From NCBI RefSeq assembly GCF_050003625.1, contig NC_134398.1:90347832-90411831 (forward strand): a stretch of DNA of 64,000 nucleotides, read 5' to 3'. Of this stretch, positions 10,749-20,446 are shown in pieces (within the stretch, counting starts at the first letter, position 1; each line of letters opens with the position of its first letter). The position numbers and the translations under genes are program-made. The notes below the pieces were generated by a model. It was not told the DNA's origin. It worked only from the letters and a program-made list of their open reading frames with translations, and searched no databases. The DNA comes from Haematobia irritans. Taxonomy: Eukaryota; Arthropoda; Insecta; Diptera; Muscidae.

Positions 10749-11793
10749 TGTTGCGAACAGTTTAAAAAAAATTAATATACTTAAAACAACTTGGAAAAAG
10801 TCATATGACATGGAAGTATTATTGGCCAGCTCGGCCGTGGCGTAGTTCATTGACCCAAGAAGCTATGATTCGCAACAATAGAAATCCATGTCCTTCACTT
10901 TAAGCCACAAAATATATGCAAAAGAGAATAGAGATTTTTACAGTTAGCCATATTTTACTTATCTTTGAATCAATTATCATGTCAATTAATATCTGTGACA
11001 GGTGTCCAATCACAAGAGTGCCCTTTTCCCTCCCAATAGCATAATAAGCCACACCTATGGCAATTAATAGCACCCGTGTTGGTTACAATTGCCCCTATTT
11101 TAGCCACTACTTACATAACGAAATCTGCTCTTCAGTCTACCTTCATTTTCTACGTAATAAAACTGGTTAAACGTTCATTTTCAATGTTTATTATAAGGAA
11201 CAAGATGAGATGGAAAATTCATAGTACAATTCTTAAAGCTATTATAGGAAGTACAATATAAAAGAAAATAGTTATAACGATTTTTAATTTCCAATATAAA
11301 AATACAGACTAATACTAAAAATACTAAATACTCTTGCATATAAGAAAACGAGACAGATTCAACAGTAATGAATTATGTTACTGATAAAAATACTAATTTG
11401 GGTGTGATTTCATTAATAATTTTATATGCAAAAATATATTTACAAATGTTACTTACAATAAGTTTGCATAAAAATTATAGTGGAATTATCGATAATATAA
11501 TAACTTTTGTCATCGATCCGTTGATATTGTTTCAGCACTCGCTGGTTTTCATTTTGTTTTGATTATTTACTTCGTTGGTTTCTTTGGGCTATTTACATGA
11601 ATTCTTCATCTCTTCGAAATTATCTTTGATCTTTGTTTTGGTGGTATATTTTATTTCCATCCTTCATCTCTTCAAAATTATCTTTGATGTGTGTTGCGGT
11701 GATAGCTTTTATATTTTTTTTGTTGTTTCTTTTTATTATTTATTCGTTACCCTTACCGTTTAACCAATTTTTTTCTTTATTTTAATTTCTAAG

Positions 11794-12080
<287 letters not shown>

Positions 12081-12749
12081 AAGGGTGATTCTTTTGAGGT
12101 TAGGATTTTCATGCATTAGTATTTGACAGATCACGTGGGATTTCAGACATGGTGTCAAAGAGAAAGATGCTCAGTATGCTTTGACATTTCATCATGAATA
12201 GACTTACGATCTGCCACAACGTCGAATTTTCGGTGAATGGGCCCTAGAAAAGTTGGCAGAAAATCCGCTTTTTTATCGACAAATTTTGTTCAGCGATGAG
12301 GCTCATTTCTGGTTGAATGGCTACGTAAATAAGCAAAATTGCCGCATTTGGAGTGAAGAGCAACCAGAAGCCGTTCAAGAACTGCCCATGCATCCCGAAA
12401 AATGCACTGTTTGGTGTGGTTTGTACGCTGGTGGAATCATTGGACCGTATTTTTTCAAAGATGCTGTTGGACGCAACGTTACGGTGAATGGCGATCGCTA
12501 TCGTTCGATGCTAACAAACTTTTTGTTGCCAAAAATGGAAGAACTGAACTTGGTTGACATGTGGTTTCAACAAGATGGCGCTACATGCCACACAGCTCGC
12601 GATTCTATGGCCATTTTGAGGGAAAACTTCGGAGAACAATTCATCTCAAGAAATGGACCGGTAAGTTGGCCACCAAGATCATGCGATTTGACGCCTTTAG
12701 ACTATTTTTTGTGGGGCTACGTCAAGTCTAAAGTCTACAGAAATAAGCC
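12081..12749 (+). mobile_element. Tc1/mariner element 1 (DD41D), 3'-truncated
   Basis: It starts AAGGGTGATTCTTTTGAGG directly after TA of the microsatellite and is nearly identical to the copy at 24895-25827 for 670 bp. It then breaks off after the codons for YRNK and joins LTR sequence (CTTGATAGCTG), so its 3' end, its right inverted repeat and the adjacent ~200 bp of LTR were lost in one deletion. Confidence 0.93.
12253..12749 (+). pseudogene. DD41D mariner transposase, truncated both ends
   Basis: The catalytic core is readable: ILFSDEAHFWLNG (first Asp), WFQQDGATCHTARD (second Asp) and RSCDLTPLDYFLWGY (third Asp). There are 41 residues between the second and third Asp, the DD41D spacing of the rosa-type branch of Tc1/mariner. 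Transposase cuts and pastes the element at TA. The N-terminal DNA-binding region is missing because of an internal deletion shared with copy 2, and the C-terminus is replaced by LTR-derived codons. Inactive. Confidence 0.88.
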
Positions 12750-13319
12750 TAAACCTTTTAGATGCTTTAGCTCGGCACTTGATAGCTGTCCTTTTAGAGT
12801 TCATTTTTCTTTCTCTCCATAGAACAAATATTTTATATATTTTCCGGTCTATTTATCGTATAGAATATCATATGGAAATTTAGAGATCGTACGGTTCCTT
12901 TTATTTTTACGGTTATTTGTCTATGGCATATTTAGTAATTTATCAATTCAACAATTAAAGTCATTGTTCTTTTAATTCAACACGTGGGTTGTGAGTTTCT
13001 GTTTAATTCAGAAATTTCCACCTTATATATTTCACGACAGCTTTTTGGCAACTGACTTTCAATCCCCTTGAGGACGTTTTTTTATAACCTCCTAATTCAA
13101 TGTCAACTCCTCCTCTTTTTGTATCTACTTCTTAACGGTTCTGCAAAACTGGTTCGCAGATTTTTTTCTTTCGTGGGATGAGATAGCATTACGCCCATCT
13201 CAATCGCTCGATATTATCCCTGTCGTATATCGATAACCTTATAACCCAGATAGATCCCCCTAAGACCGTTAGCAATTGTGAATTATTTCAAATAATTACT
13301 CATTTCCATCTCTGCTCTG

Positions 13320-16300
13320 TCATGTGCCTGTGCTGATCTTTTCTCTTATGGTGGATAACTTATGGTCTCTCTTAATTATGGTGTCATCGGTAAGCATATT
13401 CAATTTTTCCAACATGGAATATGCTGAACCATGCATTACCATATTCTGCCCGAACATCGCATAATAAGGCGAGCATTGTATCGACGAATGTACATCGCTT
13501 CGCAAAATCATCAAAATACGGGGTATGTGATTATCCCAAGTAAGATGGTTTGGTTCATTTTTCAGGTAAAAACGGATCTTTGTTATAATCTCCCGGTTTG
13601 CCCTCTCCGATGCATTCGCCTGCGGAGAATATAATCCCGTTTTAACATGTACAATCCCAAATTCTGAAAGGAAATTCTGCATCTCATTAGATACGAATTG
13701 TTTAGCGTTATCGCTATGCAGGAATTGTGGAACTCCGAAAGTAACAAATAAATAGTTTTGAAAGTAATCAATAACTTCCCTAGATGTGGCCGACCTGAGG
13801 GGTTTCAAAAACAGATACTTTGTAAAATGGTCTATTGCAATAAATAGCTGTGTATTCCTTGATTTCGAACAAGGATATGGCCCTAGGAAGTCACAATATA
13901 GACGCTGCAGAGGTCTGACCGTATTAAAGGGTTCTCCCATTGGAGGACGCATTATTTGGTTAGGACTTTTTATTTCCGTGCAGTCCTCACACTGAGAAAC
14001 GTAAGCCCTTACCTCCTTGCTCATATTTGGCCAATAATAGAATTGACGAACTCTATACAGTGTCTTCAAGTACCCGCCATGACAACACACTTCATGTGCG
14101 TTTCGAATCGCCTCATGCCTCAATCTGGAGGGAAGCCATAAACGGCAAAGACTCTCATCCTCGTCTACCCCCTGACGAAACTTCACCCTTTTGTAGATGA
14201 ATTTGTCTTGTATACTTAAGTCAGGTAATGTCTCACAATTTTGGATGATTGTTTTCCTGAGATTGTCATAGTCCGTAGAATCGAATTCTTGAGAATTCAA
14301 ATCAATTCCACAAGTGTTTCTATTTAGCGACAAGGAGTCCACATCGAACCGAGAAAGTGTGTCTGGAACGACGTTTTGCGACCCCTTTCGGTATTCGATG
14401 GAAAAATCGTATCCCTGAAGCTCTAGACTCCATCTCGCTAAACGGCCATTCAGATCTTTTAATGACATAAGCCATTTAAGACTTGAATGGTCCGTTATTA
14501 TACGGAACCGTAGTCCCTCTATGTATGGACGAAATCGCTTCACGCAGACAATAGCCGCAAAACACTCCAGCTCTGTCACTGTGTAACTTCGTTGGCATCG
14601 GTTTAATTTCTTAGACACAAATGCAATTGGTCGTCCACAGTGGTCGTCGTCCAGTTGAAATAAAACTCCTCCAACACCAACACGTGAAGCATCACACTGT
14701 ATGGTGAATTCACGGCGAAAATCAGGTTGAGCTAGAACCGGAGCAGTGGACAATGCCTCTTTAAGCCGGTCAAAACTTTCTATTGCCTGAGGGGTCATAT
14801 AAAACTTGCCCATTTCTCTTTTCAAGCAATCAGTCAACGGACCGGACATATCTGCAAATTTTTGGATGAAAGACCGATACCAATTGCACATGCCGACAAA
14901 TCGTCGGACCTGTCGAGGTGTCTTGGGCACGGGAAAATCGACTATAGCGGAAACTTTATCCGGGTCAACCTTCAGGCAGCCCTTTCCTATGCGGTACCCC
15001 AAGTACTTTATCTCGTTTTGGCAAAATTTACTCTTGCTTACATTGATCGTCAATTTCGCCCTTCTCAAGCATCGTGCGACCTCCTGTAGTAGACAAAGGT
15101 GTTCCTGAAATGTGGAACTACAAACCAGAAGGTCGTCCAAATATACAAAAACGCGTTCTCTAAGACGGGACGGAATAGCTTTGTCCATAAGACGACTCAT
15201 ACTTTGGGGACCGTTACATAATCCAAAAGGCATAACACGGAACTGGTATAGCGGTCTCCCAGGTACGGCGAAGGCCGTCTTCTCTTTGGATGTCTCGGAA
15301 AGAGGAATTTGGAAAAATGCGTCTTTGAGGTCTATGCCACTTATAAAGTGGGTATCATTCAAGCGACTAAGTAGACCATTAATATGGGGTAGAGGATATG
15401 AGTCATTTTTCGTAACCTCATTTAATTTCCTCGAGTCTAGGCAAAGCCGTACCTTCCCGGGTTTCCGAACACTGACGATAGGAGAACACCAAGGAGAGTT
15501 GGATTCTTCTATTACCTTCATTTCGAGTAAGCGGTCCAACTCCGTATAGACCTCAGCCTGTCTAGGGGGTGACAGAGGGTAGTGTCGACACTTTATGGGT
15601 GTTGCATTCCCCGTATCGATATGATGAGTTATGAGATCGGTGCATCCTAGGTCTTGATATGAAGGAAATTCCAGCAGAACTTTTTGTAATTCGATTTTCT
15701 GATCGGCGGACAAGACATGAAAGGATGGCTTTTCTAACTCATTATCGTCTAAGTCGATAGAGGCTATAGCCGGAATTATGTTAGGGGCTATAGCAAACGT
15801 TCGCCAAAAATCAACCCCTAGGTAAGCGGATTGATCCAGCGATGGAACGATATAAAAAACAATTTCCCTGGTAACACCCTTGTATGTAACTGGTATCGAG
15901 CAATAACCAATGACGGAATTGCGAGAACCATCTGCGGTAGATATGTATGATTTAAAAGGTCGTATATTAAGTCGGTGTCTTTCAATAAACTCGAGGCTTT
16001 TTTTACCTAGCACTGAAACGCTAGCGCCAGAGTCGAGTAAACCATAAATTTCATCACCCAATATTTTGATACTAGCAAATGGTCTCTCATCCTTAGCACT
16101 GGGAAGAATCGATGATTCTATAAGTCTCCGGAAAAGTTTTCTCTTCTTGTATCGCAACCGACAGCTCTGTACTCTTCTAGAAATATTCTTCTTAAAATTA
16201 TGTATAATTCGAGGATCAATGTGTGATTCGTAATCATTATGAATATTTAGAATGGGGGATCTGGATTCGCCTCCCTGTGGGAGACTCCTCGAATGATCAG

Positions 16301-16712
16301 TTATGCACTCGGGGTAAATTTTGGAGAACGAGTGTCCCCGGTGGCCATCTCTTTTCCGGTTTCCCTGGTGGTCATTCTTGCATTTAACCGTGGTAACTCC
16401 ACGTTCACCACATTTATAGCAGAAGACATGTCTAGTATCTTCTGGGCAATAAATGTAGGAATGTCCTAACGACAAACAATTCCAACATTTAATACCAGAA
16501 TAATCCCTTGAAGTGGACCGATTGAATTTCATTGCATCTATTTGCGGATCCATTTCATTGTCATCTTCCTCTTCTTCAGTACGAACAATGTCAATTTCAT
16601 TCACATTCCTACTTGTCCGTGCATAAAATCTGCCTTCATTCAAAATCTTTTCAGCGTTGCGTGCACGTTCTCTTAGGCTATGTAAACTCCTGGAATCCGT
16701 ATTGAACAGCAT
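13320..16712 (-). CDS. pol: Gypsy A Gag end, protease, RT, RNase H, integrase
   Basis: An open frame of 1130 codons. It begins inside Gag (zinc knuckles CWNCLSLGHSYIYC and CYKCGERGVTTVKC near residues 76-111), then aspartic protease YGLLDSGASVSVLG (about 228), RT with GIDLKDAFFQIPL and VYLDDLLV (about 440-530), RNase H IQCDAS...TELECFAA, and integrase with zinc region HEVCCHGGY...CEDC and core YCDFLGPYP, HSDNAKQF, ERANREI. It stops soon after the integrase core at a TGA overlapping the LTR remnant, so the C-terminal integrase part is deleted. The ATG used is internal to the original Gag, with a frameshift just upstream. The core is uninterrupted, unlike most neighbours. Confidence 0.9.
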   Translation of the reverse strand: MLFNTDSRSLHSLRERARNAEKILNEGRFYARTSRNVNEIDIVRTEEEEDDNEMDPQIDAMKFNRSTSRDYSGIKCWNCLSLGHSYIYCPEDTRHVFCYKCGERGVTTVKCKNDHQGNRKRDGHRGHSFSKIYPECITDHSRSLPQGGESRSPILNIHNDYESHIDPRIIHNFKKNISRRVQSCRLRYKKRKLFRRLIESSILPSAKDERPFASIKILGDEIYGLLDSGASVSVLGKKSLEFIERHRLNIRPFKSYISTADGSRNSVIGYCSIPVTYKGVTREIVFYIVPSLDQSAYLGVDFWRTFAIAPNIIPAIASIDLDDNELEKPSFHVLSADQKIELQKVLLEFPSYQDLGCTDLITHHIDTGNATPIKCRHYPLSPPRQAEVYTELDRLLEMKVIEESNSPWCSPIVSVRKPGKVRLCLDSRKLNEVTKNDSYPLPHINGLLSRLNDTHFISGIDLKDAFFQIPLSETSKEKTAFAVPGRPLYQFRVMPFGLCNGPQSMSRLMDKAIPSRLRERVFVYLDDLLVCSSTFQEHLCLLQEVARCLRRAKLTINVSKSKFCQNEIKYLGYRIGKGCLKVDPDKVSAIVDFPVPKTPRQVRRFVGMCNWYRSFIQKFADMSGPLTDCLKREMGKFYMTPQAIESFDRLKEALSTAPVLAQPDFRREFTIQCDASRVGVGGVLFQLDDDHCGRPIAFVSKKLNRCQRSYTVTELECFAAIVCVKRFRPYIEGLRFRIITDHSSLKWLMSLKDLNGRLARWSLELQGYDFSIEYRKGSQNVVPDTLSRFDVDSLSLNRNTCGIDLNSQEFDSTDYDNLRKTIIQNCETLPDLSIQDKFIYKRVKFRQGVDEDESLCRLWLPSRLRHEAIRNAHEVCCHGGYLKTLYRVRQFYYWPNMSKEVRAYVSQCEDCTEIKSPNQIMRPPMGEPFNTVRPLQRLYCDFLGPYPCSKSRNTQLFIAIDHFTKYLFLKPLRSATSREVIDYFQNYLFVTFGVPQFLHSDNAKQFVSNEMQNFLSEFGIVHVKTGLYSPQANASERANREIITKIRFYLKNEPNHLTWDNHIPRILMILRSDVHSSIQCSPYYAMFGQNMVMHGSAYSMLEKLNMLTDDTIIKRDHKLSTIREKISTGT

Positions 16713-16728
16713 GAGTTTAAGACTAGCA

Positions 16729-16958
16729 CTAACATTTTATTATGATGTCATCGTCTGTTTCTATAGACCCAAATTCCTGTGAAATCGAAAATTTAAGAAA
16801 AGCGTAGTCTGTGTCATTATTCTGCTTGACAAAGTCCCAATACCAAATTTCTGCTTTTCCCGTTAAAAATATGTGAAAATTTGCAAGCAGGTGATCATCC
16901 GGACGATTTGTTCGCGTGCGCAAGGTATCTATTTTGAACAGAAAATCAGAAACGTTCC
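16729..16958 (-). pseudogene. gag: Gypsy A gag, middle part
   Basis: Minus-strand text FLFKIDTLRTRTNRPDDHLLANF, TGKAEIWYW and FLKFSISQEFGS is typical of Gypsy Gag (capsid region). It is separated from the N-terminal part (23720-24346) by the BEL 3 insertion; across the GTTCC duplication the reading continues as SFDGKGN.../NVSDFLFK. It ends at a stop about 16729-16731, out of frame with the following pol frame. Confidence 0.8.
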
Positions 16959-17364
16959 TGTTGGCGCAATATAGTCCACGCTAGCAATTTTCGCTGGATT
17001 TTGAATAAAGCAAGACAAGTGTTTCCTTCAATGGTTTATTTCACAAATCGCACTTATATTAAAATTCCTAAAAGGATTTTAATTATTACATTTTTCTACA
17101 TATGTTTCGGTTTAATATTTAAATCTAGTTACATACTTTTTAGTGCAAAAATTACTAGAAAATTCTTAGTAAAAGGCAAATTCTGGAATCGCGCAATGAA
17201 GCGATATTATCAGCAATATTGAACACTTAAAATGGCGCAATTAGAAAACTATTGACAAGCCTTTTCTTCGTTAAAATTAATTGACATTTAAATATATAAT
17301 TAAAAAATTAGGGATGCAAATATAGATTATATCTTCGGGGTTGATTTTGAATGTGTCGGTAACA
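16959..17364 (-). repeat. 3' LTR of BEL 3
   Basis: Plus-strand view: TGTTGGCGCAAT...TCGGTAACA. It is the partner of 23314-23719; by eye they differ only at AAAATTACTAG versus AAAAGTACTAG and GCAATTAG versus GCAAATAG. The 73-codon frame on the opposite strand is present in both LTRs simply by copying. Confidence 0.96.
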
Positions 17365-17376
17365 TTCCCCCCTCAG
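17365..17376 (-). other. Polypurine tract of BEL 3
   Basis: On the minus strand ACTGAGGGGGGAA abuts the TGTTACCG start of the 3' LTR, the position of the plus-strand primer. Confidence 0.75.
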
Positions 17377-18338
17377 TATGGCACGCATTTCTCTAATCGC
17401 CATACTTCTTCTCTGGCGACACATTTAAAATCGCCAGTTTGGATGTTGGTCTCTCCATGATCCCGGTACTCGTCTGGATCTTTGCACTCCTTACTTGTCC
17501 ATCGCGTTTCCAAGACTTTGCCTCGGACCCACACATTTCGAGGCAGTGAGGGATCAACAACAATGACCAGATCCCCCTGTTGTAAAGGTTTTTGCTTTTC
17601 ATGCCACTTTGTCCTACATGTCAGCGTAGGCAAATATTCCAAGACCCATTTTCTCCAAAAAATATTAGCATACTGCTGAGATATACGCCAATTCTGTTTG
17701 AGGGTGATTCCCGCATCATCGCATGATATCAGTGGTTTCATGCCGCTTGAACTACCGAGAAGAAAATGGTTCGATGTGAGGGCTTCACTTGAGTCTTCAT
17801 CCAAGGGAACATATACAAGCGGTCTAGAATTGACTACGTTTTCAATTTCAATGAACATGCTGCGCAAAAGTTCATCACTAGGTGACCGGGTTGGCATAAT
17901 TCTATAAAGTACTGTCTTTATTGAGCGCACAAGACGTTCCCATGCTCCTCCCATATGGGGAGCTGCTGGTGGATTGAAATTCCATTTACAGGTAGCTGAC
18001 GTAAATGCCCTGACAAAAGCATCTTTGTCCACTTCGGCCAACGATTGACGAAGCTCTCTCTCGGCTCCGATGAAATTCGTGCCATTGTCACTATAAAATT
18101 CACGAGGTATTCCACGACGAGATATAAAATTTCGTATAGCAAGAATACACGAATCTGTGTACAAAGAGTGGGCCACTTCTATATGAATAGCTCTCACTGT
18201 TAGACATGTAAATAAGCACCCATATCGCTTCTCTTTATGTCGATTAACAGTGACCCATATGGGACCAAAGAAATCTACACCACTAAATGTAAATGGGGCC
18301 ATGTACGATGCGAGGCGAGCGCGAGGAAGTTTCGCCAT
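17373..18338 (-). CDS. pol: BEL 3 integrase core and DUF5641 end
   Basis: 321 codons open. Motifs: SGVDFFGPIWV (first Asp of DDE), REFYSDNGTNFIGAE (second Asp), APHMGGAWERLVRSIK (Glu), NSRPLVYV, LTSNHFLLGSSSG, then DUF5641 WHEKQKPLQQGDLVIVVD with a closing VWRLEKCVPY just before the polypurine tract. Length and order match BEL integrase. It is separated from the zinc-binding part by a frameshift near 18340-18400, so it is probably the end of one polyprotein rather than a separate protein. Confidence 0.88.
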   Translation of the reverse strand: MAKLPRARLASYMAPFTFSGVDFFGPIWVTVNRHKEKRYGCLFTCLTVRAIHIEVAHSLYTDSCILAIRNFISRRGIPREFYSDNGTNFIGAERELRQSLAEVDKDAFVRAFTSATCKWNFNPPAAPHMGGAWERLVRSIKTVLYRIMPTRSPSDELLRSMFIEIENVVNSRPLVYVPLDEDSSEALTSNHFLLGSSSGMKPLISCDDAGITLKQNWRISQQYANIFWRKWVLEYLPTLTCRTKWHEKQKPLQQGDLVIVVDPSLPRNVWVRGKVLETRWTSKECKDPDEYRDHGETNIQTGDFKCVAREEVWRLEKCVPY

Positions 18339-18391
18339 TTCAGGGGTGCGGGGAATAGCTTTATGTATTCGGCATGCCTGACAATCCCTTG

Positions 18392-19465
18392 TTACAGATT
18401 TGTAGATAGTCCGATTGAATATATTTGCCGAATTTCGTTCACTGCTGTTTCGTGATTCATATGAAAGTATTTGTGGTGAAAGTGTAAGATAATCAGTTTT
18501 GTTATGTGACTCTCTTTTGGAAGTATAATAGGGCGTTTGCAGTTTTCGGAGATATTAGCATTAGTAATCCGACTCTCAACTCGCAGAATTCCATCATGTA
18601 AGTACGGAGATTTTGGATAAATTTTATTTCGTTTCGGAACACTTTGCCCTGAGCTAAGACAGGCTATTTCAACAGAAAATTTTTCATTTTGCGCTTGTTG
18701 GTATAACAAATTTTCTGCTTTTAACAACTCATTTTGCGTTAACTCGCCTTTTTCTTTCTTAGGTTGTTTGCAATTTTCAATAAAACGAACCACATATGCC
18801 GTCGATCGTAATAATCTCTTCCAGTTTGAGAATCTATAAACGTCGAAATTTAGTTTATTTTCTGAAATCTTCATTAAATGACACACCATTTCCTCTTGAG
18901 TCGCGTGAGTGAAATTATCAAGTTTAGGCCAGCTTTCTTCGGGTTGGTACAAAAAGTCTGGACCTTTAAACCATCTGTTTGACTGGGATATGTTAGGAAT
19001 TTTGTTCCACCGGGTGGCATCATCAGCCACATTTTGCTTGCTGGTAATCCAGTGCCACTCATTTATTGATGATAAATCTAAAATCTCTGTTATTCGGAAT
19101 GCCACGAATTGATGGTACTTTCTATGATCAGAATTAATCCAACTAAGTACTGTTTTGGAATCCGACCAAAAGAATCTGTGGCTAATCTTTATTGTATGAT
19201 TTTTCGTTATGAAGTCCGCAAAGCGGGCACCAATAAGTGCGGCCATAAGTTCTAGCCGTGGCACTGATGTTATTTTCAAAGGTGCTACCTTTGTTTTAGA
19301 CCCAATAAGGGAGCAAATTGTTGTGCTATCTCTCACCATCCTAAAATAGCACACCGCCGCATATCCCTCTCTACTAGCATCTACAAATGTGTGCAGCTGT
19401 ACGTCCACATTGTCATAGTTTTGAAAACACTGCAAATAACTACGGGGAATTCTAATACTTTGCAT
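18392..19465 (-). pseudogene. pol: BEL 3 RNase H and integrase zinc region
   Basis: 357 codons. RNase H-like (peptidase A17 family) motifs: QLHTFVDASREGYAAVCYF, SVPRLELMAALIGARFA, FFWSDSKTVLSWI and NVADDATRW. The end carries the integrase H2C2 start ITKLIILHFHHKYFHMNHETA. The frame is displaced by about one base from both neighbours (19465/19491, 18338/18392). Family assignment is secure; whether the shifts are biological or assembly errors is open. Confidence 0.85.
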
Positions 19466-19490
19466 ATCTGGTAGAATTCCAACCCATTGT

Positions 19491-19968
19491 TCATTTTTCC
19501 ATTAAAGCCTTAGGTATTTGCATATCCCACTCTATTTTCGATCGCCAAACTTCTTGCAATAACACCTTGACGTACATTATTACATACCCAATTAGACCAA
19601 GAGGGTCATATATCGCCATTATGATACGTAATACCTCACGTTTTGTTGGTACTATAAATTCGTTTATTACACGGCTTTCCCTAAGCCAAGGTGAAATTTG
19701 GAATGTTATGGAATCACTCTGATTCTCCCAGAATATACCCAGTACTTTTTCGACTTGTTTCTCTTCACCCAAATTTAAGCATTTAACTGTCCCTGCAACA
19801 GATTGTGGAAAAGATTTCAAAACATCTGCGCTATTAGAGACCCAATTCCGCATATTAAAACCGGCTTTACTGTGTATATATGACACATCTTCAATTAATT
19901 TGATCGCTTCCGCGGGTGTATCAACGGAGACAAGTAGGTCATCTACGTAGTGATTTTTTTGGATAGCT
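19491..19968 (-). pseudogene. pol: BEL 3 RT, palm end and thumb
   Basis: Minus-strand text starts with the catalytic NHYVDDLLVSVDTPAEA (about 19915-19960), then VSYIHSKAGFNMRNW and REVLRIIMAIYDPLGLIGY, the BEL RT-RNase H connection. It is out of frame with the upstream RT piece because of an indel in an A/T run near 20015, and with the downstream piece at GGAAAAATGAAC (19490s). Confidence 0.83.
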
Positions 19969-20442
19969 TTAGATGCGACTGGATAAGTTTGTTCGTAAAT
20001 TGTGGCATTTAAATTTTTTTATGTATTGGGAAATACTAGGCGCACATGTCGCCCCAAATATCATTACATCCATAACGTATACATCCGGCTCTCTTGTCTG
20101 ATTGCAGTTCCTCCATAAAAATCGCTGTACATTGCGGTCCTCTGGTCGTATGTATACTTGGTGAAACATCTCTTCGATGTCACCACACACTGCAATTGCT
20201 TTTTCACGAAAGGATAATAATATTGCTGGCAAAGATGTTAACAGGTCGGGCCCCTTCAATAGGAATGAGTTTAGCGACAGTCCATTTGTTTTTGCAGCGG
20301 CATCCCACACAATTCGACATTTTCCCGGCTTGTTCTTGTTGAAAACCGAAAATATAGGTAAATACCAAACTTTACCATCAGCTTGATGAATTTCGGTAGT
20401 GTTAAGCTTTCGAACATAGCCTTTAGTCAAGTATTGGTCCAT
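19969..20442 (-). pseudogene. pol: BEL 3 RT, fingers and palm
   Basis: 157 codons: YLTKGYVRKLNTTEIHQADG, KVWYLPIFSV, CRIVWDAAAKTNGLSLN, AVCGDIEEMFHQVYI and VMIFGATCAPSIS. The aspartate in GDIEEMF is the first catalytic Asp. The preceding frame (20447-23233) ends in a T/A homopolymer (LQKKKLNSSKNFL), so an indel there separates Gag-protease from RT. The same residues occur in BEL 1 at 2540-2850. Confidence 0.85.
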
Positions 20443-20446
20443 TTTT

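Noticed and set aside
11076..11763. Three hydrophobic frames, repeated at 26384-27098
   Set aside because: They fall in the paired LTRs of Gypsy A; small differences between the LTRs change the last frame, which argues against coding.
15112..15549. 145-codon + strand frame
   Set aside because: Antisense to the RT of Gypsy A, whose motifs are unmistakable on the minus strand.
17001..17222. 73-codon + strand frame, repeated at 23356-23577
   Set aside because: It lies wholly inside the two LTRs of BEL 3, so its repetition is due to LTR identity; it resembles no known protein and runs opposite to the element.
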